Assembly (NCBI GenBank): GCA_003117195.1
Contig: BDSI01000222.1
Location: 45,543 to 109,542 of the forward strand
DNA length: 64,000 nt
Direction: 5' to 3'
From: Eudorina sp. 2006-703-Eu-15
Taxonomy: Eukaryota; Chlorophyta; Chlorophyceae; Chlamydomonadales; Volvocaceae
A program made the position numbers and the translations under genes. Below are positions 11,269 through 22,597 of this stretch, one piece after another (positions within the stretch are counted from its first letter, which is position 1; each line of letters starts with the position of its first letter). A model generated the notes under the pieces. That model was not told the DNA's origin and made no database searches. It saw only the letters and a list, made by a program, of their open reading frames with translations.

Positions 11269-11554
11269 GGGAGGAGGAGGCGCGGGGTACGGTCTTGCCA
11301 TCGGGGGCCTGCGATGGGCCGGAGGTGCTGGCGGAGGATGGGCCGGAGGTCGTCCCGACGGCGGTTGCGGTGCTGCCGCTGGCAGGGGGCCGTCGGGGTG
11401 CAGGGGACCTGCGACTGGTGCCGCTGGGCGTGGAGGTGGCGGTGGCGGGGGTGCTGGTCAGGGAGGAGTTCCCGGTGCGGGCGGTTGCTGCGGTGGGGTC
11501 GCGGCCCTTAGAAGGCTGCGCGCTGCCGCCGCTGGCGTCCTTCCTCTTGGTGGT
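7132..11554 (-). CDS. Tubulin-tyrosine-ligase-like (TTLL) protein
   Basis: An ATP-grasp amino-acid ligase acting on tubulin tails (family knowledge). Exons, all phases closing: 11011-11554, 9880-10323, 9396-9429, 8514-8682, 7971-8381, 7132-7698. Visible motifs in order: WNFWAGLNGQKF; RLVNRLQEHRVVCTKSGL; IPETYV; WIAKPTCLNRGNGIEVF; LILQKYIERPMLLGGRKFDIR; LGNRASHLTNDAVQ; HCFELLGLDFMLD; YLIEVNTSPAL. These are the nucleotide- and Mg-binding signature of the family. The 411-nt exon has a long alanine/GSA insertion (about 8160-8285), and the C-terminus is low-complexity (polyA, polyS, GPRAGAGG). The first exon with the start ATG was not identified; the in-frame sequence upstream of 11554 has none, so about 722 residues are modelled without the N-terminus. 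MITE copy 3 and a (GT)n tract sit in introns. The exact TTLL subtype (glutamylase, glycylase or tyrosine ligase) cannot be assigned. Confidence 0.9.
8159..8285. repeat. GCC/GGC trinucleotide run coding for polyalanine
   Basis: Near-uninterrupted GGC/GCC triplets inside a TTLL exon encode about 30 Ala with Gly-Ser interruptions, between DHCKLSLEEL and the AEVLTRLDTR segment of the ligase. Confidence 0.9.
9075..9243. repeat. (GT)n microsatellite with duplicated leader
   Basis: A roughly 75-bp pure GT tract ends at 9243. It is preceded by two similar segments of GT run, TTTAGA and GCAACCCGCCCG, which suggests a tandem duplication of the tract with its flank. It lies in a TTLL intron. Confidence 0.9.
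10439..10675. mobile_element. hAT-like MITE, copy 3
   Basis: A 237-bp element with the same 16-bp inverted ends and a perfect target duplication CTCCCCAT (10431-10438, 10676-10683), in the TTLL intron 10324-11010. It is nearly collinear with copy 1 minus its nested insertion. Confidence 0.94.
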
Positions 11555-12559
11555 CTGACGGAGTGGCGGAGCCGGACAGCGTCCGGAGGCCGGCGGTTGT
11601 AGGGTTGGCAGGGTAGGGCCATGTGATTGGGGTATGGAGGGATAGCGCAAAACCTTGGCAGCAGGTCAGCATGTCGTACATGCGCATGGACGACACAGGA
11701 ATCCGTGCCAAGAGGTTTCATCCTAGGCGCAGTACCTTGCTGTATATAGTTTGATAGAGTTTGAAGATGTTTGCGAGAAATAGGCTACTCAAGTCACAGG
11801 ATGGTGCTTGCCAACGGATCCCTCTTAATGCATGACGGGAGGCATGATGCTTACTTCAAACCTATGGCTTCAGCAGTTAGAGCGCAAATTCGCGTACCTG
11901 TACGGCCATCCTTTTCCGTCGAAGCTGCTACTGCTGCAGTACCGTGACACTGGGGGGGATTGCCATAATTAAACAGGTGTGAAAGGGTATCTTCGCATTA
12001 TCGTTTGCGCCTATGAATGGAGCTGTAAGTTAACTACTACTCTATATACGCAAAACGTCATGTCTTCAGCAAGTTAGAAGCAATTCGTCAAATAATGGTA
12101 CGCTATTGTTATGATAATAATGTCTTCGTGGGAACGTTTCATTCAATGAATACACATCTACTTAGAAGCATTGAGGTAAACCGTCGCCGTACTGTAAACA
12201 GCGCTTTCTTAGCAACACCTAACCAGCGCGATACATTTACGTTACGCTTGCTTCAAAACTGATGGCAAAATTGGCAAAGGTTGCTGTACCCGTACGTACC
12301 AGCCGATCGATGACCAACCGTAACATGAAACTCAAGATAGCGCCGAGTACTCTCTTTACACTATGTCACATTATGGAGAGAATCCTTCAGCATAAAGTCG
12401 CGGCGCTTCGTATGTACGGCAGCAGCACATCGGGGTGCCAGTTCGTTGCGGTGTCATAACCGCCCTTCCGGCCGTGCCATCATGACTCACAGCACGCGGC
12501 GCACCCTCAGCGGCTTGTCGGTACGCGTACTAGTGACCAGACCCCTAGCCCGCCCTGGC
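11555..12559. other. Upstream of TTLL; no firm gene
   Basis: The region 11640-11712 could hold the TTLL start exon (two candidate ATGs on the minus strand with a GTTTTG donor), but the phases do not meet the phase-0 acceptor at 11555, so it is not claimed. 11720-12440 is AT-richer and has no recognisable coding region. Confidence 0.4.
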
Positions 12560-13763
12560 CAAGAGCGAATCTCAATCAGAGCGCGCTGCAACCGCCGTAG
12601 TTATCATATTCGTGCTCGTATTCTTCAGGTACACACATCCACGGGCACACCATTTCTGGGCATGCCCGGTCGCTCAGGCAGTGATACAGCAGATCGGGGT
12701 ACACGTTCCGGGCCCCATCACCCGAGCCAACGTGTGGCTGGCTGAGCCGCCACAGGGGGTACAGCAAGGGGTTTGGGACATCGTTGCCCTGGCGGCGCTG
12801 ACGCGGGCGAGGGTGGGGTTACGTGCAGCGACCCTCCACGGCGACGCACAGCCCGTGCCGGGGGCGCCGGCTGCCCCATCGCCGGTTGATGTAGCTAAGG
12901 CGCGCGCAGTCATGGAGTTCTGGCAGCGGGTGGCCAGTTTCGCAGAACTGGGCCGACCGCGACGGGGATGGGAGGGGGTGGGACCGGACCACCCAATCCT
13001 ATCGGTGGTGGACGGCCGGATCCGCTGCGTGCAGCCAGTAGACGTAGACTCGTGATGGATAGATAGCAGCGCGAGACGCTAGGGTGTAGGGATTGGGACT
13101 AGGGAAGCCCGCTTCCGGGCACGATGGGGATCCGTGGGTGCCCGAGGAGGGTCGGGCCAGACCAGTTGCAGTTGGCAGCGAGCGGGACGTGTAGGCGAGG
13201 GCCGCTTGCGACGGGAAGGGGTGTACGACAGGGAAGCTTGCGTGGTGATGTGCTGCCTTGTGCAAACCATAGCCCCATCATGGAGCACCCGACTGCATAC
13301 CCGGACCCAGCAAGGCCTGACGCGTGCGAGCCGCCTCGCTCTGGCTCAGCTGGGCAGGCAGGCCTGCCGGAGGGTGCAACCCTAGCTAGTACGATTAGGT
13401 TGGGACGCGGGACCAGGCTAGTTTTACCGCACCAAGCAGGGGCGCGCCTCCGAAACGCGCCCTGGGTGCTGCAAGGACTTGAGGAGGTTGAACAGCGGAC
13501 TGCGAGGCGCAGACCGCCCGGGATGGGCCTTCGCCCACTCCCTTGAGGGGGCACAGCGGTCACCGATCCTCGGGGATCGGGCACGCGCCCTTGGTTGAGA
13601 GCGAGGGGACAGAGGCCCCTTACGCCCCTTTCCCCCGTATCCGGGGGAAAGTGCTTCGGCGGTCTCCCGTATGGGGCGGGTTAGCGCCCCCGGCCAGTGT
13701 CGGCCCGGCAGATATGTAACGATTCACATCCAAATACACACACACACACACACACACACACAC
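12560..13763 (+). mobile_element. 5'-truncated LINE: C-terminal zf-RVT region plus 3' UTR
   Basis: The frame 12612-13055 contains H-H-F-W-A-C-P-V-A-Q-A-V-I, the cysteine/histidine knuckle found after the reverse transcriptase in L1-type LINEs of volvocine algae (zf-RVT type). It runs to a stop at 13053-13055, then about 680 bp of non-coding 3' end finishing in (CA)n at 13735-13763. Roughly 600 bp of the 3' end recur inverted at 33898-34527. No reverse transcriptase catalytic core is present, so this is a 5'-truncated copy. Confidence 0.75.
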
Positions 13764-14368
13764 CTCCACCGGCTTGCCACGCATACCCTCGCCCCTCTCA
13801 TCCAGCCCGCCCCGCCACACTCACCACGCCGCACACTCTACCCCAGCCAGGAAGTCACGTCGGATGGAAAACATATAGAACAGCTATCTGGGCCCGTGGG
13901 ACTACCCGGTCGGGACTACCTGGTCGGGTCCACCTTGTAACGGTTACATATAAAACACCTGCGCACGATTTTTCTTTTGTTGACGATCCCCGTTTCGTAT
14001 CCATACATGCACACCCGCTCGCTCAGTACGGTTCCCACAACAAATAGGTGCTCACAGTCATCACACACACACCCCGCTCGGGTCTCCGCTTTCCTAAGTG
14101 CACTTGCGGCCGCACTCCTAACCCTACCACCTCATCCCTACCCCACTGCACGTCAAACCCTACCTCCTCCGCTCCACCCCCCGACCCTGCCCCCACCCCA
14201 TCCCGCACACACACACGCCCCCCTGGGCACGGTTCTGCTTATTCGCGGCTCAGCTTTTCTCCTTGCTAACACACGCCCCCCGCCCTCCCCCCCCCGCCCG
14301 GCATCCCCAGCCCTCCCCTCCCCTCTCAATCCTTTTAATGCAACCGTTACAAGGTGGACCCGTATCCC
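13764..14368. other. Intergenic, pyrimidine-rich
   Basis: No gene. Two inverted copies of TGTAACCGTTACAAGGTGGA-type sequence at about 13920-13950 and 14340-14360 bracket the stretch. One copy of the CA-tailed GCGGCTCAG module lies at 14228-14275. Confidence 0.45.
14228..14275 (+). repeat. CA-tailed module, copy (full)
   Basis: Reads CACGGTTCTGCTTATTCGCG, then GCTCAGCTTTTCTCCTTGCT and AACACAC. The same module occurs at 36361-36426 (minus), 42256-42315 (minus), and in shorter forms at 25129-25156, 25811-25834, 32192-32224 (minus) and 49999-50024. Confidence 0.8.
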
Positions 14369-17103
14369 TCAATCCTTGGTGCTCAGCTCGCCGTACTCGG
14401 CCGTCAGCTCCACCGCCGCCTCCGATCCCAGGTTGGCGAGGATGTCCGGGTGCTGCTGCAGCATCATGACGGGGTCCTGGCCGGGGAAGGATGACGCCAG
14501 GGAGGCCAGGCAGCGGGACAGCGACATCGGGTCCAACAGATCCGGTGTGGCTTCCAGGATGGCGCAGGGGTTGGGGGCGGAGGACAGCAGCTTCATGATC
14601 TGGGGCCCGTAGAGGGGGAGCGAGGGAGGGCGGCGAGGCGAGGCGACATGGGGGGAAGGGGGGAGGGCCATGAGAAGGCAGGGTGGGGGGACCGGGGTGA
14701 GGGGCGGGACAGGGGCCGACTGTGGGCTGTGGTGTGGGCTGTGGTGTGGGGCGTGGTGTGGGGCGTGTGATGTGGGTGTGGGTGTGGGGGAGGGGGAGCA
14801 CAGGTGCTCAGGCCGGTAAGGGATCTGTGGCCCTGCGTGGTGCTTGTGTTGCGACGCTTGTGGAAGGGCCAGGGGGCGGCTGGGTCCGGCCAGACCCGAC
14901 CCTAAGGACGAATGGGGAGAGGCGACGGCCCTTCCCTTCCCTTCCCTTCCCTTCCCTTCCCCAGCCAGCTTCTTTCTCTGCCCCTTGCATGTCACGCACA
15001 CCTGTCCTGCATGCCCGAGAACACGCACGCACCACGGGATTTAACATCACCTCGCTCTCCCGACGCAGCTTTGCTCTACATCCCTCCCACGGGTTGTCTT
15101 GGCCCCCTCCCTGTTCCGGGGGAACCTTGCCGGGTGCATTGCCTGATGTGCGGATTGCCGTCACCAGTGCGAAGTGCCGCCCTCCGCCAAGCCATCCCCC
15201 ATCACGCGGGTTGCAGCGACATAGAAATGAAACCCCATGACTAACGAGCTTAGGATTTCCGAACGTCCCCCTTCCCCAGGCCTCGCCACACCGTCGGTAG
15301 CTACCGGTATGACACATGCCGTACACTCACCGCCGCCGCGTCCTGCTCCAGGCGCTTGGGGGTCTGCAGCAGCAGCTTGGGCTTCTTGAACACTATCTTG
15401 AAGATGTCGGCGGAGGGGTACAGCGACTTGAGCCTGAGGGTTGGGGTTGGGGTTGGGGTTGGGGTTGGGGTTGGGGGTGCCGGAGTGATCCGAGATCGGT
15501 GGCAGCATCAGCTTGCAAGCGCTTCTCGTCGGTTAGTGCGGGTGTCACAACGAGTGGGGGCTGGCGGCCGATTTGGGTCAGCACGCATAAGCATGTGTGT
15601 TATTGGGCAGGCAGGGCAGGAACGTTCGATGTGCGTCCGTCTGAGGATGCCCGATAGATGGACCGCCCTGGCCTCTGCCCACTCGCCAGCTTGCCGTTTC
15701 TTTCCCCTCCTGTCCTCCATGTTTCTACACACACACACCCCGGCCCCCTCGCCCCCCGGCGCCCTCGCCCCCCGGCCCCCTCGGCACCCGGCGCCCTCGG
15801 CACCCTCGCCCCCCGGGCCCCCCGGTTCGTTCTTCGGGTTTATTTCTTTTTTCAATTTAACCCCCGGCCCCCTCGCCCCCCGGCCCTCTCGGCCCCCCAT
15901 CCGCCGCGTCACCACTCACAAGATGACCTTCTCCGCGACGCCGTTGATGTCCGAGGCCACAGTGGCCTGGAGGGGAGGAGGGGTGGGGTGGGGTGGGGTG
16001 AGTTGCCGTGTTTCACCTCGTGGGTGCATGTACGTGTGTACCCCTGTGCTCAGACCCTGACTGACGTGCGCCCGAGGCCCTCCATGCATCCTAAAGACCC
16101 ACGGGTCACAAGACCCACGGGTCACAAGACCCACGGGTCACAAGACCCACGGGTCACAAGACCCACGGGTCACCAGCTCACCGCGTTTCTACCGCTGCCC
16201 GCGGTCCACCCACCCGCGCACCGAACCACCCATCCGGCCCCACCCCACCCCACCCCACCCCATCCATTGCGGCCCCCCCCCACACACACCCAGTCTGACG
16301 GCTTCATCCGGTGCAGGCTGAGCACTCCCGGCAGCAGCGAGTCGAGCTGACTAAGCCCCGTACGGATCTGCTCCTCACTCAGCCGCTTGCGCCGGCCGGC
16401 CTGAGCAGGGAATCGTCGCGGGGCAAGAAGTTACGGTACCACTACGGTGTCAGGCACGCGGGACCTCTGCAACCAACCAGTGCGATTGAGGAGAGCTCGT
16501 CGTCGTGAGCTTAGCTTTGCCCCCAAAGGCGCACCGGGCGTTCTTCCATCCCAATGCCCGGGCGCCCTTCCATCCTAATCCCCTGGAGTGCTGAGCTCCG
16601 GCGCGCTTCCATCCTGACCTCCACCTGTCCCACCCTGTCCGCCTCACATCGACGACCTCCTGCACGTCCTTCACGCGCCGACGCCGCTCGTGCTCGCTGG
16701 GCGGGATGGGCGGCGGCCGCTCCGCAGCGTACAGCTGGCTCATGCTGTACGCCTGCTCATAGCGCGACTGCATGTTGGCGCGCAGGGCCCCAGCGTCCCC
16801 AGTGGGAGGCGGAGGAGAAGGGCCGTCCAGGGACGGGGTGTCTAGGGTTGTCGGTTGTGTTGCAGACGGCTCGCTCGCCGGCGCTGATACAGCCGCCGAG
16901 GCTTTCTGTGGCGCGCTGTCGCTGCAAATTATTGCGGTGCAGCGCCTGGCGAGCTTTGGTGCGCTGTTCATGGATGCGGTGGCCCGCCGCACAGCGGCAT
17001 ATCGAGGCCTGGTTTGCTGACTAGAGCAACATGTTAGTACTGCTGAATCGTTTGTGGCGCGCGAGGTGGGTGTTGGATGCGTTCGTCCGCGCAGTGCTTG
17101 CAT
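14369..17103 (-). CDS. Predicted plastid-targeted helical-repeat protein, mTERF-like pattern
   Basis: Exons with all phases closing: 16648-17103 (ATG at 17103), 16290-16400, 15920-15966, 15331-15433, 14369-14599 (stop TGA), giving 315 codons before the stop. The first about 90 residues are rich in Arg/Ser/Ala/Thr and poor in acids (MQALRGRTHPTPTSRATN...), as in a plastid or mitochondrial transit peptide. A basic stretch EHERRRRVKDVQEVVDV follows, then repeated helical segments: LLKSLYPSADIFKIVFKKPK, IMKLLSSAPNPCAILEATPD and LQQHPDILANLG. The spacing of L-x-x-P-x-L-L motifs resembles mTERF-type repeats, which bind organelle nucleic acid; this is a resemblance, not a firm family call. Introns carry a GGGGTT array, a 16-bp minisatellite and a dispersed module at 15821. 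Confidence 0.75.
15438..15475. repeat. (GGGGTT)n array
   Basis: About six GGGGTT hexamers immediately upstream (in transcription) of the exon at 15331-15433, forming a C-rich polypyrimidine tract on the coding strand. Confidence 0.85.
16095..16172. repeat. 16-bp minisatellite, 5 units
   Basis: Five units of AGACCCACGGGTCACA in an intron of the plastid-type gene. It shares the CCCACGGGTCAC core with the 21-bp array at 4.5 kb. Confidence 0.9.
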
Positions 17104-18812
17104 CTTGTAGCAACAAAGTTTGAACAACGTAACTTGGCAGCGACCCAAATCAAAACTCAACCAATGTGAATAATTCAGCGCAATGGCAACTAATTTTGTG
17201 AAAAAGAAAGCGTGTCGCGTGTACTGTTGTCGTTTGTAGACAGTTAGACGGACATCGGATAGGACCTCAGATCGTTCCTCTCCCCTGCGTCGCTCGGACT
17301 GGGTCCAGCTATTGTAGTCTTAGAGGACCCCTGCGGCAGGGAATGCAGGACCGGGCAGCGCCGTGCGGACACGACTACGACCTGATACTCTCCTGTACAT
17401 CAGGACTGTACACTAGGGTGCACTCTGGCGGCGGACGCGCGTTTCCGGCCACTGCGGAAGGAAGGTACCTAGGTGGTGCGTGTAAGGTGGTGCGTGTAAG
17501 GTGGTGCGTGTAAGGTGGTGTGTGTAAGGTTCCTCTGGTCCGTGCCGGTGCGGATCTGTGGGACCCGCTGGGGATCAGGATGTGGCAGCCAGTGGCAATG
17601 GACGACGGGCCCGCAGGCACGGTCGGCGCGGCCCCGTGTACATGACGTGGCGATGCACTGACGGCCACATGCACGCACTTGTCTACGCAATCAAAGCAAG
17701 CGCATGGCTACAATCAAGACGTCCTACGCGTGGTGCCGCACGTCCGAATATGTGAGCGCGCCGCGTTCCGCCGTTTTCCACGCTGTACCTTTCCAGCCTG
17801 GTAGCTTACTGTGTGCTGTCAGAGTGTCGCACTGCGCGAACTCTCCTCCAGCGGTGCGGCGGTCAGCGCGCTCAGCGCCAGTGTGTCAAGGTGTGTCACA
17901 GCGGGTTACAGCGTCCATGATGACACGCAACAGCCTTCGGAAAGTTCCCAAATAACCCGTCCCCAATTGTACAAAGCGTGCCAATAGGAGACACGAGGTT
18001 GTTGTTGGGGAGGCACGCACTCAGGCCGGGGCCACTGGGGCCCGGGCCACTGGTGTATTCCGGCGTGCAGGATCGTGCCAATTAGGCCTACTTGCAAGTG
18101 TGCTTCGCGCGAGCGCCGAGGATAGGTATACGTCATGCCCAGGAGTTGGAGTTTGCTAGCACAAGATGATCCTCGATGGAGTTGCATGAGCTGTGCTGCG
18201 ACTGTACAACGGGGCGCGGCGGGGCGTGAAGCGCGTGAAATGCTTTCGTATATAGTGTCGCGCACATAATCCATGGAACACCGTTTGATCTGTTTACACT
18301 CCATGGCTTTGACATCAAAATATTTTAGGGCCGATGGTGCGCCGATGATGCGTCGACATGCATCCCATGCTGGGTCTCGGTGACTCAGACAGGCATGTCC
18401 AACCCCGAAACGACTGGAGCTATTTAGGTTATCAAGTATTATTGTAGACGTCCATTATCACCGAAAAGAAGGGTTATGGCCGAACGACAACGCGAGGTCG
18501 GAGCTCGGGGGTCAGCAGCTCAGCACGTACGGCTGCGTCAATGAATTCGGTTGCAACGACATTGTTAGCGTTTGAGTTACACGCCTGCTCTACGCGCCGT
18601 TGTCATAGGCCAAAGCTAAGTTACACAATCGCTCAGCTTTGCCTCTTCCAGGGCAGCAATAATGCGTCTTGCTATGTGAACGCGAGCAATTTGCCAAGAA
18701 ACTCATCCAGCATATAGAATTGAAGGTCTGCTGTATTGGTAGTACTGATTGAAGTGTTACCAGCGGGACTGAGCCTACAACCCGCCAATCAAGTGCTCTA
18801 GCTCTAGCCTTC
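17104..18812. other. Divergent intergenic region
   Basis: Lies between the divergently transcribed plastid-type gene and mitoferrin. It contains a 14-bp-type tandem repeat GTAAGGTGGTGCGT (about 17474-17528). No convincing exon was seen; promoter elements could not be assigned. Confidence 0.4.
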
Positions 18813-19022
18813 TTGCTACAAATGTGCGCTGCCCCACGCGAAATTGCAAGGCACACAGCGGAGCACTCTGGAAGACTTCTTGGCTCGAGAGCGACGCACA
18901 CCGCTGTTCAAGACACAACAATAGAGTCGCGACAGTGGTCTGGAGGAGCGGTCGCGGTCGCGGCAGCGACTGCCGCCGCAGTGCTTTCAGCTGTTGGAGC
19001 GGCGACACTTGGATTGGGGACG

Positions 19023-22000
19023 ATGAGCACGGAGCAGCCGCCACCCACGGCGTCGAGCAGCACGTCGGGCGCTGAAAGCTACGACGGGCTCTCCTTCGGC
19101 GCCGTGAGTTCGTTAAACAAACGCATTTACACAGTCGTCAGATAGTTGTACTGAAGTTCAAGTATTAACCTTCGGTTCGACAACATAGCACTTCCTCACG
19201 TTGCGACCTTCTTGCGCCGAGGAGCCGCAAGCCCTCCGATGGCGTTGATCTAGCATTTCAATTGCACCTGCGAATTCATATACACTCAGCTCATGGTTTC
19301 GGGGTGTGTCTTCCTTCCGACGACTCCTCACCGACATGGGTAATCGCCACTGCAATGGCTGTTCGTTTAGGGCCGTGGACGCTGTCACACCAACCCGACT
19401 CTGAATTACCACCCCTGTACCCGCTCTGCGACTTGTCTGCCTGCCTTACCGCCCACAGCACATGATGGCTGGCTCGGTCGCGGGCACGGTGGAGCACACC
19501 GCCATGCACCCCGTTGACACCATCAAGACGCGAATGCAGTCGATTCACCCCCCCGGGCACGAAGGCTCCATGGTACGACGACAGGGTCCTCTGGAGTGTG
19601 TGTGTGTGTGTGGTGGTATAATGTGATTGGGGAGATGGGGAGGGGATGATGTGATGGTATGGATGTTCGTTCGCAGGCATTGGTGTGTTCGTTGGCAGGC
19701 GTTTGAAATGAAATCGAATTTGAATTTGGATCTGGGTTGGGACTGACCCCCGCAGCATTCCCACCTTCCTCACCCACTCGTCCACCCCCTACCCTCCATC
19801 TGCCGCCACTCCCCCCCTTAAACCCCTATACCCATCCGTTCCCCCCCACGTCCCCCCTGCTCTGCCCCCTGGCGTGCGTTGCCCCCCCCCCCCGAGATGC
19901 AGATCTCCCGGAACTCGCTGCGGGAGGTGGTCCGGGCGGTGGTGCGGAAGGACGGCGTGGCGGGGCTGTACCGAGGAGTGGGCGCGGTGGCGGCGGGCGC
20001 CGGGTGAGGGGGCCTCCCTGGACTGGACTGGACTGGACCGGATGGGGCGGGCGGGGCGGGGCGGGGCGGTCCGTCCCGAGGGTCCCATCTCGCCCCCCTC
20101 CCCCCATCGCCGTTAGGGGCCGGGGTGCTCGCAGTTGCCGTTGCTGGGAGAGGGAGAGGGGCGCTGGGGACTGACTCGGGGTTTGGGCGCCGGGTTGGGG
20201 CCCGGCGTTAGGTGGGACAAGAGGTGTCGTTGCCGGGCGGCCGAGCAGGGATGGCCGTCGGGACGGGGCGCCGGCCGGGCGGAGAGGGCAGGGCCACCCC
20301 ACCCGCCCCAGGCAACTGTCACGACTCAAAAGTAAAGTTGCTTCCAAGTCCACGCGGCGGGTGTGCCGAGCGGGTGTACGTGTTAGTGTCCGTGTAGGGA
20401 GGGGAGGTCGCGGCCCGCGGCGGAGGCACGTCGCGGCGGCCTGGGTCGGGGTTGGGGTCGGGCGAAGGGGGAAGCCGAAAGGAGCCGCCGGTGCCCAAAT
20501 CGGAGGAGGCGCGCCCGCCTCGTTTGCTTTGCAAGATTGCAATAAACACCGTCAGTTGCGCGGCATTGCCTGTACCGAACCCTAGCCTATCCCACTCCAC
20601 CTTCCCCCGGCAGCGCCGCCGTCCTCACCTTCCTCAGCTCCACCCCTCCCCTCCCCCTTTGTCCATAAAGGCAACGAAATCGCGAAACAATCACCAATCA
20701 CAACCACCCCGCCCCTCCCCTCCCCCGCCCGCTGCAGCCCCGCCCACGCGCTCCACTTCGCCATCTACGAGTGGGCCAAGCAGTCCCTGGGTGGCCACCG
20801 GGAGGGGCTCCACCCCCTGGAGACGGCCGCGGCGGGGTGTGTGGCCACGGTGGTGAACGACGCGCTGATGACACCGGTAGACTCCGTGAAGCAGCGGTGC
20901 CAGGTGGGGGGGTGTTAGTGGGGGGTTGGGGGGGGGATGGGTGGGGAGAGGGGTAGGGGATGGGTTTGGACGGCTTTGGGCGAAACGGTGGAGATGATTT
21001 GGCGCCCTGTGTGACTGGGTAAGGGCCTGGTGGTCGGGTGGGAGGTTAGGGAGGGAGCGCGGGTCAGCAGGGAGGGTGGGCGGGGATGGGATGGACTGGT
21101 TGAATGGGATGGATAAGATGCGCCGCTGGGATGCCCGCGGGTTGGACGGCGATGGGTGCGCGGCGTTGGGGACTCCGGAGGCGAAGGTGTCTCCCGCCGG
21201 GGCTCGTGTGGGTTTTGGATAGTCATTGAGAACCGCATGTCGTGGGCGGGGGCGGGGGGGCCCCTTTAGGTCACCGGCAAGCTGCAAGGGAGGGGGGAGC
21301 CAGGCCGGCGTCGATGTGTCTCCCTCACATCCCCCTCAAGTATCCTGTGAGGGGCCCGTGAGGCAGGCGGGTGGCCCGGCGGGGGGCTGGAGTGGCAGCA
21401 TCCCGGGGCACAAGTATAGACAGGCAAGCGTGAAAGAGACAGGGTCGTGTCAAGTACAGCAGGACGTGTGTACGACATGTGTACGATGTGTGTACGACTG
21501 TACATGTTGCCGCACCGCAGATGGAGGGCTCGCCGTACCGGGGAGCTCTGGACGCGGCTCGCCAGATGCTGCGACACGAGGGGCTGGGCGCGTTCTTCAA
21601 GTCGTACCGTACGACGCTCGTCATGAATGTGCCGTTCACGGCGATGCACTTTTCCGTGTACGAGACGGCCAAGCGGTTGCTCTGTCCCGGTGAGGGTTCT
21701 GTGCCGGGAGGGCGCATCGTATCCATCCATCCATCTATCGCGACGATGCGAGAGGCTGATCGGAGCCGGGAGGCCGTGTGGGTCAGCGCACCCCTGTTCT
21801 CGCACCAGCGTGACACTCGCCGTGTTGGGACATGGCCGTAAGACCTTGCGCATGCCCTCTTTTCGCCCCTGTCGTCCCTCCTGTATCTCTCCACCTTACA
21901 TCACCTCATCTCTCCCACACCTCCCCCGCACCTCCCCCGTACCCCCTCCAGACATGGACGACGAGACCCTCCGGGTGCAGCTGGTGGCGGGCGGCCTGGC

Positions 22001-22597
22001 GGGCGGGTGTGCGGCGGCGGTGACCACCCCCCTGGACGTGGTCAAGACGCGGCTGCAGACCGCCGGGGTCACCGACCCCGCCAAGTACGAGCAGACCGCG
22101 GTGGTGAGTGGATGAGTGAGGGGGCCGGCCGGCCGGCTATCCGCGAGTGCCGTAACCGCCATCCTGGCCCGACACCACCTGTGGGTGCTGGAGGGTGCGG
22201 GGGATTGTGGTTTTTTGTTGTTGTTGTTGGTGGTGGTGGTGGTGGTGTGCTTTCCTCGCCGTTGTGTCGGGGCATGTAAGGTATATATATACGGTAGCCG
22301 CCGCAGCTCTCTCCACACGGCCTCTCTCCCATTTCCCGCTGCACCGCACCGCTGCCACCCACCTCCGCGGGGCCGTCTTTGCTTGAATCCCCACGCCCCC
22401 CTTGCGTCCCCGCCCCCCCTTCTTCCCACGTCGCCCCTCCCCCCTCCTCGCAGCTGCCCACCCTGCGGCAGATCGTCCGCGAGGAGGGCGTCCAGGCGCT
22501 CTGGCAGGGCCTCAAGCCCCGGGTGCTGTTCCACATCCCGGCGGCGGCGGTGTGCTGGGGGACGTACGAGAGCATGAAGAGCCTCTTGCGGGGGTAG
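19023..22597 (+). CDS. Mitochondrial carrier family protein, mitoferrin type
   Basis: Inner-membrane carrier; mitoferrins import iron for Fe-S and heme synthesis (family knowledge). Exons: 19023-19103, 19459-19572, about 19897-20003, 20738-20903, 21521-21689, 21952-22103, 22454-22597 (stop TAG); phases close and give about 310 residues. All three carrier signatures are visible, one per domain: [22 protein letters not shown] and [12 protein letters not shown]. The opening [11 protein letters not shown] and the [21 protein letters not shown] and CWGTYESMK segments fit mitoferrin spacing. The frame is open upstream to 18813 with other ATGs; MSTEQ at 19023 was chosen because it gives a normal carrier N-terminus. 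Exon 3 could start at 19903 (CAG acceptor), two codons shorter. The symbol MFRN is not assigned because the transported ion cannot be read from sequence. Confidence 0.9.

Noticed and set aside
13124..13546. Long frames over the LINE 3' end as separate genes
   Set aside because: The same sequence is present inverted at 33.9-34.5 kb as a truncated repeat, so it is LINE 3' UTR.
15438..15475. Internal telomere-like (GGGGTT)n
   Set aside because: Chlamydomonadales telomeres are TTTTAGGG or TTAGGG type; the array abuts a splice acceptor and is better explained as a polypyrimidine microsatellite.
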